A DNA stretch of 64,000 nt from contig JACPYS010000028.1 of assembly GCA_016195915.1 (NCBI GenBank), positions 1 through 64,000 of the forward strand, written 5' to 3'. This DNA comes from Betaproteobacteria bacterium. Lineage in GTDB: Bacteria > Pseudomonadota > Gammaproteobacteria > Burkholderiales > SG8-39. This document shows, one piece after another, positions 24,245 through 32,130 of the stretch; position 1 is the stretch's first letter, and the number at the start of each line of letters is the position of its first letter. Position numbers and translations under genes: made by a program. The notes beneath the pieces were generated by a model. The model saw only the letters and a list, made by a program, of their open reading frames with translations, searched no databases and was not told where the DNA came from.

Positions 24245-24775
24245 TTGGACATCCGCGACGCCGCGCCGGGAGATTTGCCGGCGATCCAGGAGATCTATGC
24301 CCACCACGTGCTCCACGGGCTGGCGAGCTTCGAAGAGACGCCGCCCGATGTGAAGGAAATGCGCGCACGTCTTTCGAAAGTGAGTTCAGCCGGATTACCC
24401 TGGATCGTCGCGCTCGAAGAGGGCACCGTGCTTGGCTACGGTTACTGCGCACCCTACCGTCCCCGTTCAGCGTATCGCTTTGCGCTGGAGGACTCGGTCT
24501 ACGTCCGGCAGGGCCACCACCGCAAGGGCGTCGGCCGCGCGCTGCTCGAGGAACTGATCAGGCGCTGCGCGCAACTCGGCTATCGACAGCTGATTGCCGT
24601 CATCGGCGACAGCGCGCATGCGCCCTCAATCGGCGTGCACGCCGCCACCGGCTTCGTTCGCGTCGGCACCATCCGCTCGGTCGGGTTCAAGTTCGGCCGC
24701 TGGGTGGACACGGTGATCATGCAACGGCCGCTTGCGGCGGGCGACGGCACGCTACCGGGGCCGCTCCGACCTTAA
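24245..24775 (+). CDS. GNAT-family N-acetyltransferase (phosphinothricin acetyltransferase-like)
   Basis: This is an acetyl-CoA-dependent N-acetyltransferase of the Pat/YncA subgroup, which acetylates amino-acid-like amines such as phosphinothricin or methionine sulfone. From TTG 24245 it is 176 aa, starting (M)DIRDAAPGDLPAIQEIYAHH as this subgroup does. The acetyl-CoA loop is RQGHHRKGVGRALLEELI, and the GYCAPYRPRSAYRFALEDSV block is typical. An ATG at 24176 in the same frame would add 23 residues overlapping the preceding gene. The 3' end overlaps the convergent oxidoreductase by 4 bases. Confidence 0.85.
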   Translation: MDIRDAAPGDLPAIQEIYAHHVLHGLASFEETPPDVKEMRARLSKVSSAGLPWIVALEEGTVLGYGYCAPYRPRSAYRFALEDSVYVRQGHHRKGVGRALLEELIRRCAQLGYRQLIAVIGDSAHAPSIGVHAATGFVRVGTIRSVGFKFGRWVDTVIMQRPLAAGDGTLPGPLRP

Positions 24776-25749
24776 CCCGTCGTAACGACCACCTTGCCTT
24801 TGACTTTGCGGTCCGCGAGCAGGCGGATCGCTTCCGCGGCTTTCTCGAGCGGATAGGTCGCACTGACGTGGGGCTTGAGTTTGCCTTCGCGGAACCAGCC
24901 GCCAAGCTCGCGCACGGCGGCGGCGAATTCCTCAGGCGTGCGGCGCGTCCATTCACCCCAGTACACCCCGATGATGCTGCGCTCCATCAGCAGGGGCAGG
25001 TTGAGCGGGATTTTTGGAATGTCTCCGCCCGCGAAGCCGATGACGAGAAAGCGCGCGCGCCAGTTCGACGAGCGCAACGCGGCTTCCGCGTAGGCGCCGC
25101 CGACAGGATCGTAGATGATGTCCACGCCCTTGCCTGCGCTTAGCGCCTTGATCCGCTCGCGCAGGTCCTCGGTGGCGTAATTGATCGTTTCATCCGCGCC
25201 GTGCTCGCGGCACACCGTGAGCTTGTCCCCGCTCGAGGCGCAGGCGATGACGCGCAGCCCGAGGATCTTGCCGATTTCGATTGCCGCGATGCCCACTCCG
25301 CCGGCCGCGCCAAGCACCAGCAACGTCTCGCCCACCTTTGCGTCGGCGCGATTGCGCAGTGCGTGGTGCGAAGTGCCGTAGGTGAGCAGGAACGACGCGG
25401 CGGTGACGTAGTCCATGCCCTCGGGTATCGGAATCAGGCGCGCCGCGTCGACCACGACTTCCTCGGCGAATGCGCCGTAGGCGCTGAATGCGATCACCCG
25501 ATCGCCCGGCCTGGCTTCGGTCACGCCTTCGCCGAGGGACTTCACGATGCCCGCCATTTCGCTTCCCGGGGAAAATGGCAGCGGCGGCTTGACCTGGTAT
25601 TTGTTCTGGATCACGAGCACGTCGGGAAAATTCACGCTCGCCGCTTTTACGGCAACGACCACCTGGCCTTTGCCGGCCACGGGTGCAGCCACTTCTTCGA
25701 CCACCAGCGACTCGGGCGGGCCGAACTGCTTGCAGAGCACTGCTTTCAT
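24772..25749 (-). CDS. NADPH:quinone oxidoreductase (zinc-free MDR family)
   Basis: This is a 325-aa medium-chain dehydrogenase/reductase of the quinone reductase or enoyl reductase type. It begins MKAVLCKQFGPPESLVVEEV, has the GSEMAGIVKSLGEGV catalytic-domain core, the nucleotide-binding LGAAGGVGIAAIEIG and the DIIYDPVGG block. No structural zinc Cys cluster is seen. I chose the ATG at 25749; the frame extends upstream but without family similarity. Such enzymes reduce quinones or enoyl substrates; the natural substrate is unknown. Confidence 0.87.
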   Translation of the reverse strand: MKAVLCKQFGPPESLVVEEVAAPVAGKGQVVVAVKAASVNFPDVLVIQNKYQVKPPLPFSPGSEMAGIVKSLGEGVTEARPGDRVIAFSAYGAFAEEVVVDAARLIPIPEGMDYVTAASFLLTYGTSHHALRNRADAKVGETLLVLGAAGGVGIAAIEIGKILGLRVIACASSGDKLTVCREHGADETINYATEDLRERIKALSAGKGVDIIYDPVGGAYAEAALRSSNWRARFLVIGFAGGDIPKIPLNLPLLMERSIIGVYWGEWTRRTPEEFAAAVRELGGWFREGKLKPHVSATYPLEKAAEAIRLLADRKVKGKVVVTTG

Positions 25750-25864
25750 GGGGGGATTCCGCGATTGCACAATGGGAACATGAATCATAACGCGTGCTAG
25801 CATCGCTGCCATCGTGCCGAGAGAAACACGGCGCATCCGACCCGGCATTTCACTACGAGCCACC

Positions 25865-26770
25865 ATGCCCGCATTGACGACCGACGATGGAATCAAGCTG
25901 CATTACGAGGAAGCCGGCGGCGGCACGCCGATCGTGTTCGTGCACGAATTTGCGGGGGACTGGCGCAGCTGGGAGCCGCAGTTGCGCTACTTCTCGCGCT
26001 GCTACCGTTGCATCACCTACAGCGCGCGCGGCTACCTGCCTTCGGAGGTGCCCACCGGGCTGGAGCACTACTCCCAGGAACACTGGCGCGAAGACGTGCG
26101 CGCGGTGATCGATGCGCTCAAGCTCGACGCGCCGCACGTCGTCGGACTTTCGATGGGCGCCTTCGCCACACTGCACTTCGGCATGAAGTACTGCGCGCAG
26201 GGCTCCCCGGCGCGGGCCCGCTCGCTCACGCTCGCCGGAGTAGGGTCGGGAGCTCATCCCGCCGCGTACAGGAAGTTCCAGGAGGACGCGATGTCGCTCT
26301 CCGAAGTGATCCGGAGGGACGGCATGGCGAAGGTCGCCGCAAGCTACGGGCAGGGTCCGACGCGCGTGCAGTACCTCAACAAGGATCCGCGCGGTTTTGC
26401 CGAGTACGCGAAGCAGCTGGCCGAGCACTCGGCCGAAGGTTCGGCCAACACCATGGCGGGTTATCAGGCGCGCCGGCCCTGCCTGTACGACCTCGTCGGG
26501 GAGATTTCACGCATCGACGTGCCGACGCTGATCATGACCGGCGACGAGGACGAACCCTGCATCGAGCCCTCGGTGATGCTGAAACGCGCGATTCCCAGGG
26601 CGGGACTGGCGGTGCTCGCGAACTCGGGCCACGCGATCAACCTGGAAGAGCCCGCCCTGTTCAACCAGCTGCTCGTGGATTTCTTCCACCGCGTGGAAGC
26701 TGGCCGCTGGACCGGCCGCGACGCGCGCGCCGCGCCCTCGTCGATATGGGGACCGGGCGGCAAGCCCTAG
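25865..26770 (+). CDS. Alpha/beta-hydrolase fold protein
   Basis: This is a 301-aa soluble hydrolase. It starts MPALTTDDGIKLHYEEAGGG and has the oxyanion strand IVFVHEFAGDWRSW, with Glu where HGxxG is usual. The nucleophile elbow is GLSMGA, the acid GDEDEP and the His NSGHAINLEEP, so the Ser-Asp-His triad is complete. The substrate cannot be predicted. It is divergent from the quinone oxidoreductase and convergent with the polyphosphate kinase gene. Confidence 0.85.
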   Translation: MPALTTDDGIKLHYEEAGGGTPIVFVHEFAGDWRSWEPQLRYFSRCYRCITYSARGYLPSEVPTGLEHYSQEHWREDVRAVIDALKLDAPHVVGLSMGAFATLHFGMKYCAQGSPARARSLTLAGVGSGAHPAAYRKFQEDAMSLSEVIRRDGMAKVAASYGQGPTRVQYLNKDPRGFAEYAKQLAEHSAEGSANTMAGYQARRPCLYDLVGEISRIDVPTLIMTGDEDEPCIEPSVMLKRAIPRAGLAVLANSGHAINLEEPALFNQLLVDFFHRVEAGRWTGRDARAAPSSIWGPGGKP

Positions 26771-26777
26771 CAGTGGC

Positions 26778-27908
26778 TCAGGGCGCGGGAGCCGGGAGCG
26801 TGGCGACATGTTCGCCGCGCTCGAATACGACCTGCGCGCGTCCTACGAGCAGCGCGTCGACGGGACCGATCTGCTCCGCGTCCTTTTTCGCGTACGGCAG
26901 CCGGTGCAGGAGGTAGCGCATCGCGTTCAGCCGCGCGCGCTTCTTGCAATCCGACTTGATCACCGTCCAGGGGGCATCGGCCGTATCGGTGTGGAAGAAT
27001 ATCGCTTCCTTGGCGCGCGTGTACTCCTCCCATTTGTCGAGCGAGGCCATGTCGACCGGCGAGAGCTTCCAGTGCTTGAGCGGGTGCGCCTCGCGTTCCT
27101 GGAAGCGGCGCCGCTGCTCCCTGCGGCTGACGGAAAACCAGAACTTGAACAGGTGGATGTTCTGGCGCACCAGCATGCGCTCGAACTCCGGCGCCTGGCG
27201 CATGAACTCCTGGTACTCCGCGTCGCTGCAGAACCCCATCACGTGCTCGACCCCGGCGCGGTTGTACCACGAGCGGTCAAACAGGACGATCTCGCCCGCG
27301 GTCGGCAGGTGCTCCACGTAACGCTGGAAATACCACTGGCCGCGCTCGACATTGCTGGGTTTGTCCAGCGCGACCACGCGAGCTCCCCGCGGGTTGAGGT
27401 GTTGCATGAAGCGTTTGATCGTGCCGCCCTTGCCCGCCGCGTCGCGCCCCTCGAACAGCACCACGATGCGCTGGCCGGTTTCCTTGACCCAGGCCTGGAG
27501 CTTTAGCAGTTCCACCTGCAGCCGGAACTTCTGCCGCCCGTAACTCTTTCGCGACATGAGGTTCTTGTAGGGGTAGCCCCCGTGCTGCCAATCGGGAGCC
27601 AACTCCCGGTCGGCGGCGGTGCGCGAGAGCTTGGCGAGTCCGCGCTGCTGGCTGAGCGCGGACTGCAGCACGCGCACCGCGTCTGCTGGCGCCGTGCTCT
27701 CGAGCAGGTCGCGGATCGCGCCGGCCTTCTCCTCGTAGGCGGCTTCGCTCGCCTCCTCGATCACGAAATCCTCGAGGGCAGGGCCTTTGAGCAGGGGCCG
27801 CCCGCCGCGCGGACCGCCGTTGCCTCGGGAGGGCTTGGCGGGCGGTCGCGGGCGAGGCTTGTTGCGTGAAACGGAAGGAACGCTCGCCGGCGTTTTGGTA
27901 GGGCTCAT
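26778..27908 (-). CDS. ppk2: Polyphosphate kinase 2 (PPK2)
   Basis: PPK2 transfers phosphate between polyphosphate and nucleotides, typically making ATP or GTP from ADP or GDP. The 376-aa product has Walker A GRDAAGKGGTIKR (residues 154-166) and Walker B/lid elements DRSWYNRAGVEHVMGF (from 211). A Pro/Arg/Lys-rich N-terminal extension of about 40 residues precedes the conserved domain. Single-domain organisation suggests the class I form. Upstream on the same strand lie the oxidase-like membrane gene and the cupin gene, but the 126-base gap makes cotranscription uncertain. Confidence 0.92.
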   Translation of the reverse strand: MSPTKTPASVPSVSRNKPRPRPPAKPSRGNGGPRGGRPLLKGPALEDFVIEEASEAAYEEKAGAIRDLLESTAPADAVRVLQSALSQQRGLAKLSRTAADRELAPDWQHGGYPYKNLMSRKSYGRQKFRLQVELLKLQAWVKETGQRIVVLFEGRDAAGKGGTIKRFMQHLNPRGARVVALDKPSNVERGQWYFQRYVEHLPTAGEIVLFDRSWYNRAGVEHVMGFCSDAEYQEFMRQAPEFERMLVRQNIHLFKFWFSVSRREQRRRFQEREAHPLKHWKLSPVDMASLDKWEEYTRAKEAIFFHTDTADAPWTVIKSDCKKRARLNAMRYLLHRLPYAKKDAEQIGPVDALLVGRAQVVFERGEHVATLPAPAP

Positions 27909-28034
27909 AGCGGTTCCAAGGTACAGTGAATTTCAATCATGGACATGGCGACGCGTCGAAATGCTGATCCAAGTCAATACTATGCATCGCGCCCGCCGGT
28001 TCCATCTCTCTGACCGGGGTTGTATCGGTCGCCG

Positions 28035-28436
28035 CTATGGTCGCTTGATCGCGGCCTTGTCGTTTCGCGCCGAGAAAATGGCCCACCAGAACAGCAGCAC
28101 CGAAACGAACACCACCACCGAGGCGGCGCCGGCGACGGGCTCGGCATCCTTGTTGCCCGAGTAGATGGCAGCGACCGCGAAAAGCATCACCGGCACAGCC
28201 ACCTGATACAGCCAAAAGTGCCACGCGGCGAGGCGAGTCAGCGCCGCGGCGGGAAAGGATCGGTAGAGCAGCCCCGTGAGGCCCATCGAGGCCCAGCCAA
28301 GAAGGTTGATGTGCGCGTGCACGGTGAACATCGCGTGGTCGCCGCTTGCCCCCATGTACACGCCGAAGCCGATGCCGACCACGAAATAGGTGACTGCCGC
28401 CAGGAACCAGCGTTGCGAAAGCTTTTCTGCGTCCAA
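28035..28436 (-). CDS. Short haem-copper oxidase subunit I-like membrane protein
   Basis: This is a 133-aa membrane protein with about four hydrophobic helices. Its middle, VHAHINLLGWASMGLTGLLY, resembles a cbb3/NorB-type subunit I segment that binds haem through His, but the protein is far too short to be a complete oxidase. I chose a TTG start at 28436 because GGAGGAG lies 4-5 bases upstream. Stand-alone four-helix proteins of this kind are known in proteobacteria without a defined function. It lies 48 bases after the cupin gene. Confidence 0.75.
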   Translation of the reverse strand: MDAEKLSQRWFLAAVTYFVVGIGFGVYMGASGDHAMFTVHAHINLLGWASMGLTGLLYRSFPAAALTRLAAWHFWLYQVAVPVMLFAVAAIYSGNKDAEPVAGAASVVVFVSVLLFWWAIFSARNDKAAIKRP

Positions 28437-28483
28437 TTTCTCCTCCTGTGAAATTGTAGACGAGATCGAAACGGCGCGCGGCC

Positions 28484-28927
28484 TCAAGCCGCGACAGTTA
28501 CTCCGTATTGCCGCAGGACCCCGATCAGCTTGGGAACGTCGGGAGGCCCGGGAGGGACTTCCTTGTCGATGCTGGTGAACATCTTTGTGGCAAGGCCGCC
28601 CTGGCCGGTTACCTCGATCATCGCACCGCCGCCAGCGCCAAAGCGAAAGCTATGCACCGTGCCGGCGGGCAGGTGCAAGAGCGTACCAGGCACGCCCATC
28701 CCGGTCTTGTCCCCGTAACTGAACTCGACCTTGCCCTTGACGACATAGAAGGACTCGTCCCAGTCATGGCTATGCGGGGGCGGGCCCGAACCTTCGTCGC
28801 CCTCCTGCATGGTGATCTCGTAGCCCCGTGTCGCAGCGTTCGACGCCAGCACGGTAACCTTCACGCCGATCACGTTCAGCGGATGCGGATAGTTCTTCGG
28901 TGCGACAACGAACGGCTGAATATTCAT
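28484..28927 (-). CDS. Cupin-domain protein
   Basis: This is a 147-aa single-cupin protein. Motif 1 is PPPHSHDWDESFYVVKGKVEF and supplies the metal-binding His and Glu. Motif 2 is LHLPAGTVHSFRF, with the second His. Such small cupins are metal-dependent dioxygenases, isomerases or sensors; the reaction is not predictable. The divergent LysR gene begins 133 bases away. A TTGATCAA palindrome (28992-28999) in the AT-rich gap could be part of its binding site. Confidence 0.85.
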   Translation of the reverse strand: MNIQPFVVAPKNYPHPLNVIGVKVTVLASNAATRGYEITMQEGDEGSGPPPHSHDWDESFYVVKGKVEFSYGDKTGMGVPGTLLHLPAGTVHSFRFGAGGGAMIEVTGQGGLATKMFTSIDKEVPPGPPDVPKLIGVLRQYGVTVAA

Positions 28928-29060
28928 CTGGGGCCTCCGTGAGTGTGGATTGAATCCGTGCCGGAACCATTCCGGCTACGGAGGCCCATATTTGATCAAT
29001 TGCCCGTGGGGAGATAAACCATCAATATGCCAATTTACTATTTACTTTCATAAAACGGTC

Positions 29061-29975
29061 ATGGCCATCGACATCGTGGTGGGTATGCGGGTGTTTACCG
29101 CAGTGGTGGAGGCCGGCAGCTTTGCCGGTGCAGCAGACAAACTCGATTTATCGCGAGGCATGGCCACGCGCTACGTGGCGCAACTCGAAGCACATCTCGG
29201 CGTGCGGCTGCTCAATCGGACGACACGCAAGCTCTCGCTCACCGAAGCAGGCAGCGATTATTACCAGCGTGCGACCCAGATACTCACCATGGTCGAGGAA
29301 GCCGAGACTTCGGCGGCGCAGGAGACCTCGGTCCCGCGCGGGACTCTGCGCATCGCCGCCTCGATCGGTTTCGGGGTTCGCCATCTCGATCGTGCGATCA
29401 CGGGATACCTGCAGCGCTACCCGGGCGTGGAGGTGGACCTCACGCTTAACGACCGGGTGGTGGATCTGGTCGAAGAGGGATTCGATCTCGCCGTCCGCGT
29501 TGCCAAGCAAATAGACCCGGGGCTGGTCGCACGCCGGCTTACACGCGCGCGTACGGTGGCCTGTGCCTCATCCGTTTACCTGAAAAAGCACGGCACGCCA
29601 AAATCACCCGAACAACTCACCGGCCACAACTGCCTGACCTTCGCGTATTCGAGCTTGCACAACGAATGGCGCTTCAGGCGCAACGGCGTGGAGCAGACGG
29701 TTCGGGTTTCGGGCAACCTGCGCGGCAACAACGGCGACATCCTGGTCAATTCCGCGATCGAAGGCCTGGGTGTGATCCTCGAGCCCAGCTTTCTGGTGTT
29801 CGAGGCGCTGCGCCAAAGACGGCTGGTACGCATTCTTTCCGAATGGGAGGCTGATGAGTTCTCCGTGTTTGCGGTCTATCCCAATCGAAAGTATCTGCCG
29901 CCCAAGGTGCGCAGCTTTATCGATTTCCTCGTCGAGCGATTCGGTCCCGAGCCGTACTGGGATTTCCATGGCTAG
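29061..29975 (+). CDS. LysR-family transcriptional regulator
   Basis: This is a 304-aa LysR regulator. The N-terminal winged helix-turn-helix (MRVFTAVVEAGSFAGAADKL, then RGMATRYVAQLEAHLGVRLL and NRTTRKLSLTEAG) is followed by an effector-binding domain. It belongs by look to the subgroup close to DsdC/AaeR-like regulators with SIGFGVRHL at the start of the effector domain. The usual target is the divergent gene, here the cupin. The start at ATG 29061 gives the standard N-terminus. Confidence 0.9.
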   Translation: MAIDIVVGMRVFTAVVEAGSFAGAADKLDLSRGMATRYVAQLEAHLGVRLLNRTTRKLSLTEAGSDYYQRATQILTMVEEAETSAAQETSVPRGTLRIAASIGFGVRHLDRAITGYLQRYPGVEVDLTLNDRVVDLVEEGFDLAVRVAKQIDPGLVARRLTRARTVACASSVYLKKHGTPKSPEQLTGHNCLTFAYSSLHNEWRFRRNGVEQTVRVSGNLRGNNGDILVNSAIEGLGVILEPSFLVFEALRQRRLVRILSEWEADEFSVFAVYPNRKYLPPKVRSFIDFLVERFGPEPYWDFHG

Positions 29976-30131
29976 AAGGAATCATGGCATTGACGGCCAG
30001 CTCAGGCGAATGCGCCGAACCGATTTGCGATCCACCGGGATTTGGCGCCCGCATAGACCTTCACGATGCATTTCGCAAAAGGCAAGCCGAATCTCACTCA
30101 ACTCGGGCCACAGTCGGAAACCTCCGGTTTA

Positions 30132-30503
30132 CTAAATCAACGTAAACGTCACGTTGACTGAATCAACCAGGACTTCAGGTTTGATCGCGCGGCGTCCTCT
30201 GGCCGCTGGGCCTTCGGTCAGGCGCACCAGTCCATACTGCTCCAACGTCTTCAGTGTTCTTGAAAGATTCGAGGCCTTGCGGCGGGTAAGTTTCTCCAGT
30301 TCCGCGATGGACTGGGGATGTTCTTTCGCAATGACTTTCAGCAGATGCCGGTTTTCCTCCGAAAACACGTTTGCCGCAGCCTTGAGCGAGGTGAACCAAA
30401 GCTTCGGCGCGGTGGAGCCGGGGCGAATCCGTCCAGCCGCCACTTCCAGCGTCCACTGCTTCATTGCCTCGTATGGGGCGATGCCGATATTCAGCCTAGT
30501 CAT
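30132..30503 (-). CDS. Winged-helix antitoxin (HVO_A0114-type) of a TumE/DUF6516 module
   Basis: This is a 123-aa DNA-binding protein with a helix-turn-helix in EHPQSIAELEKLTRRKASNL and SRTLKTLEQYGLVRL. It begins MTRLNIGIAPYEAMKQW. The ATG (30503) overlaps the end of the upstream toxin frame, the usual coupling in such toxin-antitoxin pairs. The gene is intact, unlike its partner. It may still act as a repressor or may be a leftover. Confidence 0.75.
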   Translation of the reverse strand: MTRLNIGIAPYEAMKQWTLEVAAGRIRPGSTAPKLWFTSLKAAANVFSEENRHLLKVIAKEHPQSIAELEKLTRRKASNLSRTLKTLEQYGLVRLTEGPAARGRRAIKPEVLVDSVNVTFTLI

Positions 30504-30840
30504 CTTCGTGCTCCCTCGGTACCCGGTCGACCTGGCGCCAGAAATCGCCAAGCAAGCCCTCCGGTGAATGAAATTCATACCCCCGGCCGGCATCATCCGC
30601 GTCGCGATGCCAATGATCGAAGGGCTTAGCTTTTTAAACCCGATGGGCATTGTCGAATCCGAGAACGCGCGTCCCGCTGCGATGGTGAAGGGACAAGGAA
30701 TAGCGAACGCCATGCGGTGCCGCCTGGCTTGTCCCGGTCTTGCGCACCACGAATTTGACCTAATAGCCAAGCCTCTCGTCGACCACGAATGTCGCGCCAT
30801 CGAGACTCAGCAAATGATCCCATCCGGATTCAACGGGCAT
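30496..30840 (-). pseudogene. TumE/DUF6516-family toxin gene broken by two in-frame stops
   Basis: Reading from ATG 30840 to the stop at 30496 gives a 114-codon frame interrupted by TAG at 30762-30760 and TAA at 30636-30634. Around the stops the sequence stays in one frame: ATFVVDERLGY, stop, VKFVVRKTGTSQAAPHGVRY, LGFDNAHRV, stop, KAKPFDHWHRD, GYEFHSPEGLLGDFWRQV. The order PHG..RYSL, GFDNAH, DHWHRD, YEF, LL.DFW matches the DUF6516 toxins as I know them; the TAG falls where many have Trp. Two nonsense codons and no frameshift suggest toxin inactivation by point mutation. Confidence 0.72.
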
Positions 30841-30859
30841 ACCTATCACTCTGTTGATA

Positions 30860-30865
30860 AGTATA
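30860..30865 (-). promoter_or_regulatory. Candidate -10 (TATACT) for the toxin-antitoxin pair
   Basis: On the minus strand TATACT lies 20 bases before the toxin ATG in an AT-rich patch. An imperfect palindrome of ACTGA/TCAGT repeats (30867-30883) next to it could be the autorepressor site. This is based on position and composition only. Confidence 0.3.
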
Positions 30866-31012
30866 ACTGAAACTGAATCAGTGACTGCCGAACAGGTGGA
30901 CCGGCGTTCGACTTGGGTGTAGGAGAGCGACGCGTCGAGCGGGATCGCGGCGCCAATTTGTAGCGCCAGTTTACGACATGCGCCAGAATGCGTCCCTCGG
31001 GAGGGTGCAGGA

Positions 31013-32110
31013 ATGAAAATCGAGAAACTGAGAATCACGAACATCAAGCCGCGTTGCGTGGTCGCGCCCATGAAACTGCCGCTCGCCACCAGCACCGGCG
31101 CGATCGATGGCGCGCCGCTGGTGCTGTTGGACGTGGAAACCGACGGGGGCATCACCGGGCGTGCCTACCTGTTCGCAGTCGGTCGTCACAATCTCGCGCC
31201 GATCACGAAGTTGGTGGAGGCGATGGGCGAAATGCTCAAGGGCGACGCGCTCGCGCCGTTCGATATCGAGAAGAAGCTGCGCGCGAAGTACACTCTTCTC
31301 GGCGTACACAACATCGTGCTATTCGCAATGTCCGGGATTGATATGGCAGCGTGGGACGCGCTCGGCCAGGCGCTCGAGCAGCCCTTGGCGCGATTGCTTG
31401 GCGGCACGCCACGTCCGGCGCGGGCCTATAACTCCAAGGGACTTGGAATAATGCCGCCATCAAAGCTTGCAAGCGAGGCGAAGCAACTGGTCGACGAGGG
31501 TTTCGACGCTGTCAAGCTGCGGCTAGGCAGGCCGGAGGCGGATGACGATATCGGTGCGCTGCGCGCGGTGAAGAAGGCCATCGGGCCGAAGGTCACGCTG
31601 ATGGCGGACTTCAACCAGGCATTGAGCGTGAACGAGGCGATCCGGCGCGGGCGCATGCTCGATGCGGAGGGCGGCCTGTTGTGGATCGAGGAACCGGTGC
31701 GCGCCGACGATTTCGCCGGCTGCGCGCGCGTGGCCGCCGAGGTTGCCACGCCGATCCAGATCGGCGAGAACTTCATGGGCCCCGAGCAGATGGCGCAGGC
31801 GCTCGCGGCCGGATCCTGCGACTTCGTAATGCCCGACGCGCAGCGCATCGGGGGCGTTACAGGCTTGATGCGCGCCGCTGCGCTCGCGCAGGCCGCCGGA
31901 GTGGAGATGTCGAGCCACCTGTTCCCCGAGACAAGTTGCCATCTGCTCGCGGTGACGCCGACGGCGCATTGGCTGGAGTATGTGGACTGGGCCGATGCGA
32001 TTCTGGAGGAGCCTCTTGTCGTAAAGGACGGTTACATCCCGATCCAGGAGCGGCCGGGCCTCGGAATGAAATGGGATGAGAGCGCGGTGCGCAAGTACGC
32101 GCTCACCTGA
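31013..32110 (+). CDS. Mandelate racemase-like enolase-superfamily enzyme
   Basis: This is a 365-aa barrel enzyme close in pattern to mandelate racemase, which abstracts a proton alpha to a carboxylate. Metal ligands Asp199 (MADFNQ), Glu226 (WIEEP) and Glu252 (IGENF) are present, as is the Asp275/His302 dyad (MPDAQRIGG, SSHLFPE). The first active-site Lys is kept (Lys168) but the second position of the KxK motif is Arg170 (AVKLRLG). That is odd for a racemase and could mean one-sided chemistry such as dehydration or epimer-specific proton transfer. An acyl-CoA ligase gene follows after 20 bases. Confidence 0.85.
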   Translation: MKIEKLRITNIKPRCVVAPMKLPLATSTGAIDGAPLVLLDVETDGGITGRAYLFAVGRHNLAPITKLVEAMGEMLKGDALAPFDIEKKLRAKYTLLGVHNIVLFAMSGIDMAAWDALGQALEQPLARLLGGTPRPARAYNSKGLGIMPPSKLASEAKQLVDEGFDAVKLRLGRPEADDDIGALRAVKKAIGPKVTLMADFNQALSVNEAIRRGRMLDAEGGLLWIEEPVRADDFAGCARVAAEVATPIQIGENFMGPEQMAQALAAGSCDFVMPDAQRIGGVTGLMRAAALAQAAGVEMSSHLFPETSCHLLAVTPTAHWLEYVDWADAILEEPLVVKDGYIPIQERPGLGMKWDESAVRKYALT

Positions 32111-32130
32111 AGCGAGGAGAGAGGAACACG

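Noticed and set aside
29976-30131. Possible small gene after the LysR regulator
   Set aside because: The frame is short, without ribosome site or similarity; the stretch is treated as empty.
30626-30823. 65-aa minus-strand frame within the broken toxin region
   Set aside because: It is a different frame from the one that carries the toxin-family motifs.
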